DNA of 64,000 nt. It comes from 2-12-FULL-35-23 sp965196985. GTDB lineage: Bacteria > Pseudomonadota > Gammaproteobacteria > UBA12402. Shown piece by piece: positions 27,718-38,533 of this stretch (within the stretch, counting starts at the first letter, position 1; every line of letters starts with the position of its first letter). The DNA is taken from positions 1 through 64,000 of the forward strand of contig CBDALO010000214.1 of NCBI GenBank assembly GCA_965196985.1, written 5' to 3'. The notes beneath the pieces are model-generated. The model was not told the DNA's origin. It was given only the letters and a program-made list of their open reading frames with translations, and did not search any database. The translations under genes were made by a program, and so were the position numbers.

Positions 27718-28292
27718 GAAATAAGAGGTGGTCATTTCATACATAATCTTCATTTTAGCCAGGTGTTAGGCTTGCAGACGCCAAGTGAGTTTATGATTAA
27801 AAAATATATAGATTCGTTTCAAAACTACTTTTGTCCATTTACTTGCTTAACTAAGGGTGATTACAGTGAAATAAGAAGCATTATTGACTCAGAAAGCTAT
27901 TTATATTTGACAAGCTATACTAAACAGGCAATTGTGGTTAAAGACTTGTTGGAGTATAGTAAAAAACCTAACGATTTCATCTATGGATGTTCATCAAGTT
28001 ACAGTAATGGCTTTCCTTTAACTTATTTACTACAAGGAGCTGCATATATAATTGCTGCATCAACAGGGATTCAAATAAAAGGGAAGAGGGTGCTTGGTAA
28101 TTATCTTAGTTTACTTAAAAATAATTCTAAATATAATATTATTATCGAATTACCAGATAGAGGAACTTGTTTGTTAATGCATAATAATAAATATGGTGTA
28201 TTAATAGGTTATGTAAATAATATTTTTAATAAAAAGTTAATAAAAAAAATACATAAGGGAAAAGTATATTTACGTGAGCCAAAGTTTGAGGA

Positions 28293-28877
28293 ATGTGTAA
28301 AGCTGTGATAAGAAAAAAAGAGGTGGATTTTTATGAAGAGATAGCATCTGAGATTGTGAATCAGATAAAATCACATCTTACATCTACTAACCACACAATA
28401 AGACCTCTTATTGGTGAAATAGGTTCAGGATTAAGAACTCTAATAGCTAATGGTTATAATGCTGGTAGTTTGTTAAAAGGGTATTCTAGGTCTGTCCATA
28501 GATTACATCTTGATATATCTATTGTGATAGAGAATACCACAACAGGTAAGTTTGAGATTATCATATTTGAAGTTAAAAGGGTAAATAAACTAGGGCTTGG
28601 AGAGCTATCTCAGTTGATAGGATATTGTCTAGTATCAAAAGCAAAGTATGGAATTTTAATAAATATTGATAAAAATGTTAGTACAGAATTTTCTATCATA
28701 ATTGATGGAGATGATGATCTTACTGATATTATCAGGATAATAGACAATAAAAAACTACGGCATAGATTTGGGGTTATGATATGGAATTCATGCACCTTTA
28801 AAGTGGAGTATACAAATTCTGGAGCAATAAAATCTATTCCACAGTTAGTAGAAGAAGTTGAGAATAATCTCTTATGA
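28293..28877 (+). CDS. PD-(D/E)XK nuclease, probable restriction endonuclease subunit
   Basis: 194 residues. The core motif is readable as LHLDISIVIE (Asp74) followed by FEIIIFEVKR (Glu93-x-Lys95), the D-ExK arrangement of PD-(D/E)XK nucleases. A helix with GELSQLIGYCLVSKAKYGILI follows, a typical core helix and strand. It starts at ATG 28293 inside the end of the LAGLIDADG-like gene, so the two were translationally coupled. Together with the methyltransferase it suggests cleavage of unmethylated DNA, with specificity possibly provided by the LAGLIDADG-like partner. Intact, but probably inactive as a system while that partner is disrupted. Confidence 0.75.
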   Translation: MCKAVIRKKEVDFYEEIASEIVNQIKSHLTSTNHTIRPLIGEIGSGLRTLIANGYNAGSLLKGYSRSVHRLHLDISIVIENTTTGKFEIIIFEVKRVNKLGLGELSQLIGYCLVSKAKYGILINIDKNVSTEFSIIIDGDDDLTDIIRIIDNKKLRHRFGVMIWNSCTFKVEYTNSGAIKSIPQLVEEVENNLL

Positions 28878-28948
28878 TAATTTTCCTACCGTACATAAAA
28901 TTCATCCTACATCCAAAAGATTCATGTTACCGCAAAGCTAGTTGACAT

Positions 28949-29137
28949 CTAACAAAAGCTATCGTTTTCTAAATGCAGCGTCTCCCAGTCAATCATCTTC
29001 TGGATTTTTTTAGGCAAATGCGCCTTAAAAAAATCCTTGGCAATCTCGATGTCCTGGAGCGAACTTTTAAAAAAAAGATCGTGATGCTTAATGGCGTGTT
29101 TACTACTCATACAGGCGTCCTTTTTTCTTCTAGCCAT
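28949..29137 (-). pseudogene. N-terminal fragment of an Rpn-family nuclease
   Basis: MSSKHAIKHHDLFFKSSLQDI (start at 29110, or 29137 with an extended start) matches the N-terminus of the Rpn-type protein at 57262. It breaks off after HLENDSF. The Tn3 end begins at 29142, directly next to it. A further eight-codon remnant of a similar gene is at 41822-41845. Confidence 0.8.
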
Positions 29138-29954
29138 TTAAGGGTATTAGGAATATTCGTGTAAAAATGGCCAAGATCTGTGGATAACTTTCGGTTGTTA
29201 TTACCGAATAAGCGACTTTTTGATAAAGTATTCTCCATATAATATCAGATTATTCCACTCAATTGGGCTGATATGTTTTAAAAGGTGTAAATCAATACCT
29301 GGCTCAACAGCACGATGTTCATCACATACACGCATCATTTCTTTTGCTTGCCAATAGACAATACAAGCATCAATCAGCGTCAAACAATTACATGAGTTTT
29401 TTAACTGGTCTAATTCACGGCCAGTGATCTTTCCATGCTTACCGAATGCAACATCCCTTGAAAGCTGATGTAGCTGCTCAGTTTTAAGTAACCCTTTGCG
29501 TCTCTGTTCGCGTAATTGCGGGCTGACCATATAATTTAAAATATTTTCAGTTTTAATAATCCGACCAAAGTCTCGATTGGCTTTGTAAAATCGGTTTTTT
29601 TCATCAAAGCTTACCAGCCGCCTTATTGCTGTTGATGCCATTGAGTATCCCATTTCCATAGAAGCGTAAAATTGGCCCATCCGATCATATTGTTCAACAA
29701 TGCACTCCATGTCTATCTGATGTTGCTTGCCTTTTACTAATGGAGCTAAACTGCCAAAGTGATAATTTGCATCAATCTTATAAAGTTTTTGGGCTTTGAC
29801 ATTCTTTATGCGTGGGTTAAGTTGTTTCCCAAACATTGCAAAGCCTGGGCTGTTACGTCTATCTTTATTTAGGGGAATTGAGCTAGTTTTATCTCATAAT
29901 AAACAAGGTTTTTAGTAACCTATCAAGGTAAAATAACTTGATATAAAAACTATA

Positions 29955-30511
29955 GTGAAATTAGTCATGCGCAGAATCATAAAAGCGATTAAAAGCCTGA
30001 GTGATTACCTGATCCTGCTGAAAAAAAATCCAGAGCTACTAAGGCCAGAGCAGTGCAGCCATTGCGGTGCAGGTGGACTATGGTCACATGGATCATATGA
30101 TCGAAAACCAGATAGGAACCCAGGTAAAGGACGCTCTTTAAATCCCACCCCTGTTTTGAGATTTTATTGTCATCAATGTAAACGTACTTGTTCAACCCTA
30201 CCTGAGATACTTTCTCCAAAGCGTTGGTATTGCTGGTCAGTTCAGCAGGCAGTGTTAATGAGCGTGCTCCTGGGAAAAGTATTAGCTCATCAGGTCAGGA
30301 GCAAGGTGTTAGTCGACACACCGTTGCTAGGTGGTTTCACTGGTTGGTTGACCACTTCGTTGATTACTCCTTCCATATCAAAGCACATCCGTTGTGGTTA
30401 CAGCTTGGGCGACATAGTGATCCACAAGCGTTTTGGTTGGCCTGCCTTGGTGAGCATGATTTATCGAGCATCATGCTTTTTCTTAACAACACAGGAGTGA
30501 GCATCCCATAA
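29955..30511 (+). CDS. Transposon zinc-ribbon/HTH protein, copy 2 (frameshift form)
   Basis: Same sequence as 5053-5609, including the GGGAAAA junction (30272-30278), zinc-ribbon cysteines and the helix-turn-helix in the -1 frame. Confidence 0.7.
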
Positions 30512-31634
30512 TTAATTAACGTGAAAAAAAGTTGAGATGGATATTTTCTGTAAACCTCACGACCCCACACAGTTTGAGCGTAGCATTCTCAACTCAAGTT
30601 GTGATTAACTCATTGCAAGTAGTTAAATCACACAGGAATTGCAAAATGACCAAGCCCATTCACCCAACAGCACTGTTTCGCCTAAGTGTTTTAGGTGAGC
30701 TATGTAGCCGAAATAGTTTTGAGCATGGTGAGCTCAAGAGCATTATTAAAAGGTTGTCCCAGCAAACCTACAACATTCCAGGTAGTAAGCGTGTTCACCT
30801 CAGTGCTAAAACAATTGAGAATTGGTATTACGCCTGGTTAAAGCAGGGTATTGATGGATTAGTTCCTAAAACTCGACGAGACAAAGGCCAGTGTCACATC
30901 AATCCAGAGCTACAAGAGTTAATTATTTCCACTAAACAGGAAAGCCCTTCAAGATCAATTCCGACCGTGATTAAACTCTTAGAAACTCAAGGGAAGGTAG
31001 CACGAGGTGAATTATCTCACGCAACAGTTCACCGCTTATTAGTAAAACACGGCCTGTCTAAAAGAACAGTCACACCTTCTAACCAAATTGAGCGCCGCTC
31101 ATTTGAGGCGCTCACAGCTTGTGATATTTGGTATGGCGATGTCATGCATGGTCCAACGATTTACGATGGCCAAAGAAGAGTTAAAAGCTATTTGGTGAGT
31201 ATTTTTGATGATGCCTCAAGGTTGGTCTGTCACAGTAAATTTTGTACTGATGAGAGTGCCATTACTATTGAGCATGTGTTGAAAGAGGCATTACTCAAAC
31301 GTGGGCTTCCTGTTAAGCTCATCATTGACAACGGCCCTGCCTACCGTGCTAAAACGTTGCAAACCATTTGTGCTCGTTTGAAAATTCAATTGATTTACGG
31401 CAGGCCCTATGAACCGCAAAGCAAAGGCAAACTAGAGCGTTGGCATAGAACAGTACGCGAGCAATTCCTAGCTGAATGCAACCTGGATTCCATTCATAGT
31501 TTCAATGCGCTGAATGATCGATTTTGGGCTTGGGTTGAGCGTGTTTATCATCAAGCCTCGCAAAGCGCCCTGCCTGACAAGATGACCCCGTTACAACGCT
31601 ATCAGCAAGACCTCACTAAAATTCAGCCGTTAGG

Positions 31635-33166
31635 GCTAGTGCGCCATCCTTTCTGTAAATTCCATTGACTTGCTGAAAATAAGCAGGCGACTCAGTCAGA
31701 TTAGAAATTCCTTTTAAGGTAAACTTAACCAAAAAAGAGGAATGACAATGAGCTGCTATAAAAATGAGAACTTAATCGAAGAAGCCATACATGTTTTAGC
31801 GATGGAGGGGTTTGAAGCTTTACCTAAGCTTGTCTCCAGGTTGATGAATGAGGCTATGTTAATAGAAAGGGAGCGCCATTTAAATGCCAGTCCTTATGAG
31901 CGAACTGGCGATAGAAACGGATATGCGAACGGCTTTAAACCAAGGTTAATTAACACAGGTCAAGGTCAGCTTGAGCTACAGATACCGCAGGTTAGAGACT
32001 CCAATGAAGCCTTCTATCCATCAGTCTTAGAGCGAGGTGTACGCTCTGATAGAGCACTTAAGCTGGCTGTCGCTGAAATGTATGTGCATGGGGTTTCCAC
32101 GCGCAAAGTTGAAAAGGTGCTAAAGCAACTCTGTGGAACAGATATTTCAAGCACAGAGGTAAGCCGTTGCGCTAAATTGTTGGATGAAGATTTAAAGAAA
32201 TGGCGAAATAAGCCGTTAGGAAAGATAAAATATCTTTGGCTAGATGCACGTTATGAGAAGGTGCGCACTAGCGGCACAGTACAAGACTGTGCGGTATTGA
32301 TAGCCTATGGCTTTGATGAATCAACCGGCAAGAGAACAGTGCTAGGTGTTTCTGTTGCGTTATCAGAGGCTGAGGTACATTGGCGTGATTTTCTTCAGCA
32401 GTTGGTTGAGCGAGGTATACATGGTATTGAGTTGATTACTAGCGACGCTCATACTGGCCTAAAAGCCGCTAGAAGAGCTGTGTTCCCCAGTGTTCCTTGG
32501 CAACGCTGCCAATTTCATTTGCAGCAAAATGCTCAGGCTCACATACCAAAGCGCTCAATGAAGGAACCAGTAGCTGAGGAGATTACAGCTATATTTAATG
32601 CCTCAAACATTCATGAGTCGGAAAGACTATTGGCTATGGCGGTAGATAAATATCAGCAAACAGCACCAGAGCTTTCTTCTTGGTTGGAAGTGAATATACC
32701 GGAGGGCTTAGTAGTGATGAACTTTGACAGGCCGCATCAAAAAAGATTAAGAACCAGTAACATAGCTGAGCGCGTAAACAGAGAGGTAAAAAGAAGGACG
32801 CATACAGTTGGAATTTTCCCTAATACTGAATCGTGCCTAAGGCTCGTATCAGCTGTTTTAGTGGAAATTGATGACCAGTGGAGCGGATCACCTAGATACT
32901 TAAGTTGAAGTGAATAATAAGGCTTCATAGGGTTTTAGGATAGATCATTCTTGTTCTTATTAACGAGATATAATTGCTATTACCTAAAAGTTAATAATTT
33001 ATTTTGAGAGGAGAAAAATTTGAGGTATAAATAATTTTTTAGATTGATTAGCATAATTAATTTAAGATATTATGCGATGAGACAGGTACAATAGAGTGCC
33101 ATTTAGAATTTTAAAGGTTTTTCTAAGTACTGAAGTTGGTTTTTACAGACAAAATAACGCTCTATC
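31635..33166 (+). mobile_element. IS256-family element, complete copy
   Basis: 1532 bp, duplication CCGTTAGG on both sides. It is a third-level insertion: IS256 in the three-gene transposon in the Tn3 transposase. Confidence 0.96.
31742..32908 (+). CDS. IS256-family transposase
   Basis: Intact 388-residue copy with all three catalytic acidic residues. Confidence 0.96.
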   Translation: MTMSCYKNENLIEEAIHVLAMEGFEALPKLVSRLMNEAMLIERERHLNASPYERTGDRNGYANGFKPRLINTGQGQLELQIPQVRDSNEAFYPSVLERGVRSDRALKLAVAEMYVHGVSTRKVEKVLKQLCGTDISSTEVSRCAKLLDEDLKKWRNKPLGKIKYLWLDARYEKVRTSGTVQDCAVLIAYGFDESTGKRTVLGVSVALSEAEVHWRDFLQQLVERGIHGIELITSDAHTGLKAARRAVFPSVPWQRCQFHLQQNAQAHIPKRSMKEPVAEEITAIFNASNIHESERLLAMAVDKYQQTAPELSSWLEVNIPEGLVVMNFDRPHQKRLRTSNIAERVNREVKRRTHTVGIFPNTESCLRLVSAVLVEIDDQWSGSPRYLS

Positions 33167-33512
33167 CCGTTAGGTTGTTTGGCCGATAAGCTAGATGATT
33201 ACTTCCTGCATCGCATTAAGCGCCGAGTCAGGAAGGATGGCACGGTAAGCTGGAATAATCGACTCTTTGAAGTTCCATTTGAACTGGCTCAACAAGAGGT
33301 TTATTTAGTGGTTGATCCGCATAGTGACTCCGCCCGTCACGTCGAATCATTGGAATATCAATACCTTGGTGCAGTGGGAGAGCTGGACAAACATAACAAC
33401 CTTTCTAGAACCCGAGCTAGACCTCAGATGCCGGAACAACCAGCAAGAAAAACCTCGCTAGTTGAGATTGTTTATAACCAAGTTAAAGAGGATTTGGATA
33501 TCACTGAGGAGG

Positions 33513-34313
33513 ATGAGTAAGATGTATCTTCAACATTTTGGCTTGAAATTTGATCCATTGGGTAAATCAAACATTATTGAATTGGCGCAGTCAAAGCGAC
33601 TAGAGCAGCAACTTAATGGTTTGCTAGAAACACGCGGCTTAGCAGTGATTACTGGCGACTCAGGGACAGGAAAGACCACGGCGCTAAGATACTGGAGCAA
33701 TAAACTCAACCCGCTGACCCATCAAGTCATTTATCAATCAGACACTCACTTTCGGTCATTTGATGTGTACTCTCAGCTTGCCGAAAATCTAGGTTTAGAA
33801 AACTATTACCGATTCTCTAAACTTTGGAGAGACTTGAAGCAGAGCTTGATCGCGCTCTACCATGATAAAAACGTTCAGCCTATTTGGATCCTAGACGAGG
33901 CGCATCAGCTTAGTAATGATTTCATTCTACGATTACCTGACTTCCTTAATTTCAGTTTTGACAGCAAAGACGTCATGACGATTATCTTATGTGGACTCCC
34001 ATCACTTCTAGCAACATTGCAGAGACCAGCCTATGAACCTATCAACTCTAGAATTCAGTGCTTTATTAGGTGGCATGCAATTGAAGATAGCAGGGATTTT
34101 GAGAGCATTATTCACGCTGCTTTTGAGAAGGCAGGAATGAGCAACAGCTTATTCACTGAAACAGGTATTCGTGCAGTACACATGGCCACAAAAGGTAGGC
34201 TTCGTTATGTTGATAGGCTCATGCGACATGCGTTGCTAATCGCCGCTAATATGAATTTAAACCATATACCGGATGATGTCATTAATCAGGCAATTCATGA
34301 GCTAAAAGGTTAA
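33513..34313 (+). CDS. AAA ATPase of the three-gene transposon, copy 2
   Basis: Same protein as 8313-9113 apart from one Ser-to-Asn change. Here its ATG still overlaps the transposase stop codon (ATGAGTAA, 33513-33520), and GAGGAGG just upstream is a strong ribosome-binding site. Confidence 0.9.
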   Translation: MSKMYLQHFGLKFDPLGKSNIIELAQSKRLEQQLNGLLETRGLAVITGDSGTGKTTALRYWSNKLNPLTHQVIYQSDTHFRSFDVYSQLAENLGLENYYRFSKLWRDLKQSLIALYHDKNVQPIWILDEAHQLSNDFILRLPDFLNFSFDSKDVMTIILCGLPSLLATLQRPAYEPINSRIQCFIRWHAIEDSRDFESIIHAAFEKAGMSNSLFTETGIRAVHMATKGRLRYVDRLMRHALLIAANMNLNHIPDDVINQAIHELKG

Positions 34314-34506
34314 CTATTTGACACCATCTCACGCAAAATAGGTTGAGATGGTTTCTCTAAATTATTGTGGGACGTTACAGCCTGCAAAGTTTATTTCTGT
34401 ATAACCATGTGTGTCAACATAGTGTTCTAATAAGGGTAACCCTGTTTCATTGTACAGCATGCCATCTAATACATGCCCTGCATCACGGTTAGTACATTCT
34501 ATTGGC

Positions 34507-35893
34507 GGGTGCTGCCTTTATATAATGTAGAAAATATAGCATAATATACACTTTAACTTGATTACGGATGGTGTTTGGATGTTAGCTAGAATTCTCTCTG
34601 ATGAAAATAATGAATTAACTATTGAGCTCAAGCTTCCACTAAAAGGATCCATGCTTGAATGTGAGGATGCAATTCTTGACGGCCTTAATGAGGTTGGAAC
34701 ATTAGCCACTGAAAAAGCTTTAAGTAAGTTTGATGCAGATGGCTCTCCTATCCATGTTGGAAAAATAAAGCTAACAGCACGAAGTAGAGATGAAGCAAAT
34801 TACCAAACGCCTTATGGAGTTGCTCGAGTTAAGCGTTATGTTTATCAAACCTCTAAAGGCGGGAAGATCTTTTGTCCTTTAGAAGATAAGGCTAGAATTA
34901 TCCAAGGATCAACACCGCGATTTGCAAAAATAATCTCACATAAATACTCAAACTTACCTGCTCCTAGTGTTATTGATGATCTCAAGGTCAATCATAACCG
35001 TAAAATCTCACATTCATACTTGCAACGGGCAACTGATTTTGTTGGCGGTATTGCACAAGCCAAAGAGGCTGAGTGGGAATATGAAGAGCCAAAGCTTGAT
35101 GCAGGCATTGAGATGCTAAGTATTAGCTTAGATGGTGCATATGTTCTCACCGTTGATGATGGTTATAGAGAGAGCATGGTTGGAACTATTTCCATGTATG
35201 ATAAGCATGGTGCACGCCTGCACACAACCTACGTTGCAGCATCACCAGAATATGGAAAAGATGAATTCTTTAATAGGCTTGAAAAGGAAATAAAGCTGAA
35301 AAAGAAATATTACCCTGATGCTAAAACAATTGGCGTTGCTGATGGAGCAAAAAATAATTGGCCATTTCTAAAAAAACATACTGATACGCAAATTTTAGAT
35401 TTTTGGCATGCAACTGAATATCTCGGCGAAGCATCAAAGGCAGTATTTACCAAAAAATCTGAAAGAGATGAGCGTGATGTTTGGCTCGAAGAGAGATGTC
35501 ATGACTTAAAGCACAAGAAAGGTGCGGCAGGTAGAATACTTGCTGAGCTTAAAGAGCATCTAAATAAAAAACTGAATAAATCGCTTAGAGAAAAGCTAGA
35601 AGGAACAATTACGTATTTTGAAAATAATATTAAAGAAAAGCGAATGTCGTATCATAATTTGATTAAGCAGAATGCACCAATTGGCTCTGGCGTCACTGAA
35701 GCAGCATGTAAAACAATTGTTAAACAAAGATTAGGCGGATCAGGAATGCGCTGGAAAGACAAGGGAATGAAAATCGTTTTATGCTTGAGAACACTAGTAA
35801 AGACTAAAGGCAGATGGGATCAGTTTTGGGAGAAGGTCAATGATTTTGGCGTGCCAGCAGCAATATAGCCTACATTATATAGAGGCAGCACCC
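34507..35893 (+). mobile_element. ISKra4-family element, copy 1 (1387 bp)
   Basis: Inverted repeats of 24 bp beginning GGGTGCTGCCTTTATATAAT with one mismatch. The duplication CTATTGGC is at 34499-34506 and 35894-35901. Inserted in Tn3 tnpA. A second copy is at 48528-49914. Confidence 0.95.
34558..35868 (+). CDS. ISKra4-family transposase
   Basis: 436 residues from TTG 34558, or a later ATG at 34579. The family's typical elements are present: LSISLDGAYVLTVDDG (first Asp), IGVADGAKNNWPFL (second Asp), ILDFWHATEYLGEAS and the C-terminal APIGSGVTEAACKTIVKQRL (Glu), ending with GSGMRWKDKG. It appears complete. Copy 2 differs by one residue (Lys to Met in GEASKAVF). Confidence 0.92.
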   Translation: MITDGVWMLARILSDENNELTIELKLPLKGSMLECEDAILDGLNEVGTLATEKALSKFDADGSPIHVGKIKLTARSRDEANYQTPYGVARVKRYVYQTSKGGKIFCPLEDKARIIQGSTPRFAKIISHKYSNLPAPSVIDDLKVNHNRKISHSYLQRATDFVGGIAQAKEAEWEYEEPKLDAGIEMLSISLDGAYVLTVDDGYRESMVGTISMYDKHGARLHTTYVAASPEYGKDEFFNRLEKEIKLKKKYYPDAKTIGVADGAKNNWPFLKKHTDTQILDFWHATEYLGEASKAVFTKKSERDERDVWLEERCHDLKHKKGAAGRILAELKEHLNKKLNKSLREKLEGTITYFENNIKEKRMSYHNLIKQNAPIGSGVTEAACKTIVKQRLGGSGMRWKDKGMKIVLCLRTLVKTKGRWDQFWEKVNDFGVPAAI

Positions 35894-37490
35894 CTATTGG
35901 CTTACTAAAAAATGGTGCATAGGTATCTGCAACGTAAGTATAAAACTCTATGGCATAGTCACCAAAACAAGTGCTGTAACCTCGGTTTAATACCTTGCTG
36001 TGATATTCCATTCGAATTGAGTCACTGCTACTGCTTTGCCCAACACCCCAATTTCCCGTAATATCCAATGCACTAATGGCATTAACAACATCGGCCAAAG
36101 TATAGCGGACTGAATCATCATTTGATAGGCCAAAATCACTGATTGCCTTTAATGTATCGTAGCAGATACCTTGCACCAAATTAGGCATGATAGTTAACCC
36201 AATGCTACAACCCCATGCCATCCAGGTTGCAATAATAGCAACAATGGCATCTTTGTCTCTAATTTGCCGTTGCTCATAAGTCATAAAATAATTAGTAATG
36301 TGTAAATCATTATCTACCTTAATGAGTAAATCAGGTAGCTTAATTTTACGCATATATTTTTTTAGGAATTCTTTCAGTTTGTTTAATGCTATTTCATCCT
36401 CTTCGCTGAGTTGATAAGCATCATCGACAGACAATACCCATTTATCGTCTTCAACTTTTGCGTAAGTGTTACTATCCTCATGGCGGATAAATTCATCAAC
36501 CGCACCGTGTAAACGATTCGTTAAATACTCTGGAATTTTTTTTGCCTCTGTGGGTAAACCCGCTTTTTTAAAAAAGTTATCTCGCTCCTTCTGCCAACGA
36601 ATAGTTGGCATAAACAATTGATCGAATTTACAAAAGAATTTACTGTGACTTGCTGATAGATTCCCTTCTTTTACTTCGTCACGAATAGCCTGTAATAAAG
36701 CAATTTCCCAAGCCTTGCGGTCAACCTTTCCCTCATCATTAATAATGAGATTTTGTAGCTTTGGTGGAATAAAATGTGTTGGCACATCTTCTGGGCATTG
36801 ATGATCATGATTTTTATTTAACTCTTTCAAAGTCTCAATTGCATCCAGCAAGGGTTTTGAGTTCATTGTTCCATCATTAATCAAGTTGATGTGTTCAATA
36901 AACAAAGGAAAGAACTTTCTAAAGTAGGAGTAGCGGTCTTCCAATAAATGAAATACATGGCTGTATTTACTGGATAACCACTCTTGAGCTTTTTCGATTT
37001 GTGCAGCCAATCGCTTTTTTGGAATTTCTTCAAAGATTTTCTCTCGTAAAGTTTCATCAGTAATATCATCGTTTAGTATAAGCTCACCAATCGTTTGAAA
37101 TTGTTCTAATGCTTTTTTTATCTGCTTACGCTTCTGGCGAGTGGCAACATCAATTTGGTTATTTGCTGCTTTCTCAGCCTTATCAAACAATTTAATGAGC
37201 ATTTCAACAATATGATCAACAGTATCTTCATAAATTTGCTTGCATAAGCAAATCAATACAGCGTATCGCTTACTTTCTAATAACTTGCCGAGCCGTGTTA
37301 CTGAAAAATAGCGGGCACGTTTTGCAAGTAGTGCCTTATAGTTTGCATTGAGCCAAGACAAATCCAGGCTTAGTATTTTAATGGTGTCGATGATCTGGAG
37401 TTTTTTTATTAGCGCTTTAATGTTATCTGAAGAAGGGATACCGGGAGGTTGTTTTAACTTCCATAAGATTGAGCGAGTACCATCTACCGC

Positions 37491-37773
37491 ACGAGACAGG
37501 GAAGCGACTGTAAGGAGCGGTGTCGAGAAGCCCGCGATAGCCGGCACTTATTTCAGCAGCCCGAAGTTGATAGCCAAAGGCCATCATGCGTAGGGATGTG
37601 AAATAAGCTATACGCCGGCGTTAAGTCATTGAGCGAGAAGTTGCGCTACGCTTTGTGTAGTGCAGCTTCGAGAGCAGGACGCTCGCGGCAGCAATTATTC
37701 GTCGCGTTAAGTTCGCGCCGATTTTTGGGGACACGATGGCCAAAAATCTTTAGTGCGAATAGCGACGCTATCG
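37491..37773. repeat. 283-bp non-coding repeat, copy 1
   Basis: Almost identical to 40439-40721, with one difference seen. It runs from ACGAGACAGGGAAGCG to GCGACGCTATCG. TACCGC occurs on both sides of this copy (37485-37490 and 37780-37785), consistent with insertion into tnpA. It is more GC-rich than its surroundings and has internal palindromes (CTTATTTCA with TGAAATAAG; CGCCGGCG). Open frames through it are not conserved protein-like. Confidence 0.8.
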
Positions 37774-38533
37774 TTTTAGTACCGCTTTAAGTTTTTCTTT
37801 GATTGATGTTGTTAACTGATTTTCTAACCGAGCCTCAATAAAATTCCAAGCATCATTACGGCAGCTCCCCACTAGCCTACGTAACTCCGATAGGGCTGGC
37901 TGTAAAATAGCTTTTTCTTTCAGAAAGCATTGGGCCTTGGGAACTAACAGAGACACTTGGTCAGTTTGTTGGGCCTGCTCTAATAGGTATGTCTTTAAAG
38001 CTTCTTTAGCTACCTCATTATATTCCTTTAACTTTAAATGCTGTTTGATTTTGTTTTGGTGTTCTCGAATAACGGAGCGACGATGCTGGTATTGGTGAAT
38101 GAGGTCGCTAGAAGCATTTAATTGATAGCAAACAAAGTTCAAAATTGCAGGGTCAATATCAAAGGCAGTTTGTTTAGGAAAATAATTACGGGTTTTAACA
38201 AAGGCCAATTGATACCCAAAACCCAGTTTATTTTCCGGTGTCCTACAAAGCCGAATGACTTGCATATCCTTTCTACTGAGTTTACCTAAGGCTAAAACCT
38301 CTTTTCGGAGAGTCATTGGATTTTGGTCAAGCTGCTTCATTGGTAACCATCTAGAAAACGACCGTTTTATTAACACGAAATTGTGGCGCAATTGACTAGT
38401 AAAATTCAAGCGATTTCCATATGAAAATGTTATATAATTTTCTACGTTAGGCTTCTTTACCTTTGAAATGAGTTTCCAGACAAATAAAACTGGATTTTGA
38501 GAGCAGCTAATCAACCAGCAGATTAGGTACACC

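Larger units (their letters stand above)
23918..28308 (+). pseudogene. LAGLIDADG-like protein, broken by two insertions
   Basis: Start GTG 23918 overlaps the methyltransferase stop and follows CAGGAC. The gene continues 23918-24495, 26036-26248 and 27726-28308. Removing IS256 (duplication TATTATAA) and the IS4-type element (duplication GAAATAAG) restores one frame of about 460 codons. Two LAGLIDADG-type helices are visible: YLLGLLIGGG and FITGLIDTIGSL. In both, the acidic residue that should precede the last glycine is replaced (Gly, Ile), so nuclease activity is doubtful and DNA binding more likely. The C-terminal segment (FPLTYLLQGAAYIIAAS, VYLREPKFEECV) is unrecognised. Its stop overlaps the start of the next gene by 16 bp. 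Confidence 0.75.
30646..33520 (+). pseudogene. rve-type transposase of copy 2, split by IS256
   Basis: Segments 30646-31634 and 33175-33520 join at the 8-bp duplication CCGTTAGG (31627-31634, 33167-33174). The rejoined frame matches copy 1, with one conservative difference (RTVREQF against RTIREQF). It shows the native end DITEEDE, whose stop overlaps the ATPase ATG. Confidence 0.92.
29851..34379 (+). mobile_element. Three-gene transposon, copy 2
   Basis: TGTTACGTC and GACGTTACA ends. Flanks rejoin the Tn3 transposase frame (EINFAG then FAMFGKQ). It preserves the empty target for the IS110 element of copy 1 and carries an IS256 insertion in its own transposase. Confidence 0.93.
29201..38340 (-). 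pseudogene. tnpA: Tn3-family transposase, split into four pieces
   Basis: The original gene runs from about 38340 (MKQLDQNPMTLRKEVL) to the stop at 29201 (EYFIKKSLIR). It is interrupted at 37773/37491 by the 283-bp repeat, at 35893/34507 by the ISKra4-type element (duplication CTATTGGC) and at 34379/29851 by the three-gene transposon (GCCTG repeated, plus three extra bases on the left). Rejoining gives the normal Tn3 order: DUF4158-like N-terminus, central region, then SSSSDSIRMEYH and MFGKQLNPRI in the catalytic domain. No other lesion is apparent, so the insertions inactivated an intact gene. Confidence 0.9.

Noticed and set aside
29137..29141. 5-bp target duplication for the Tn3 transposon
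   Set aside because: TTTAA on the left and TTATA on the right do not match.
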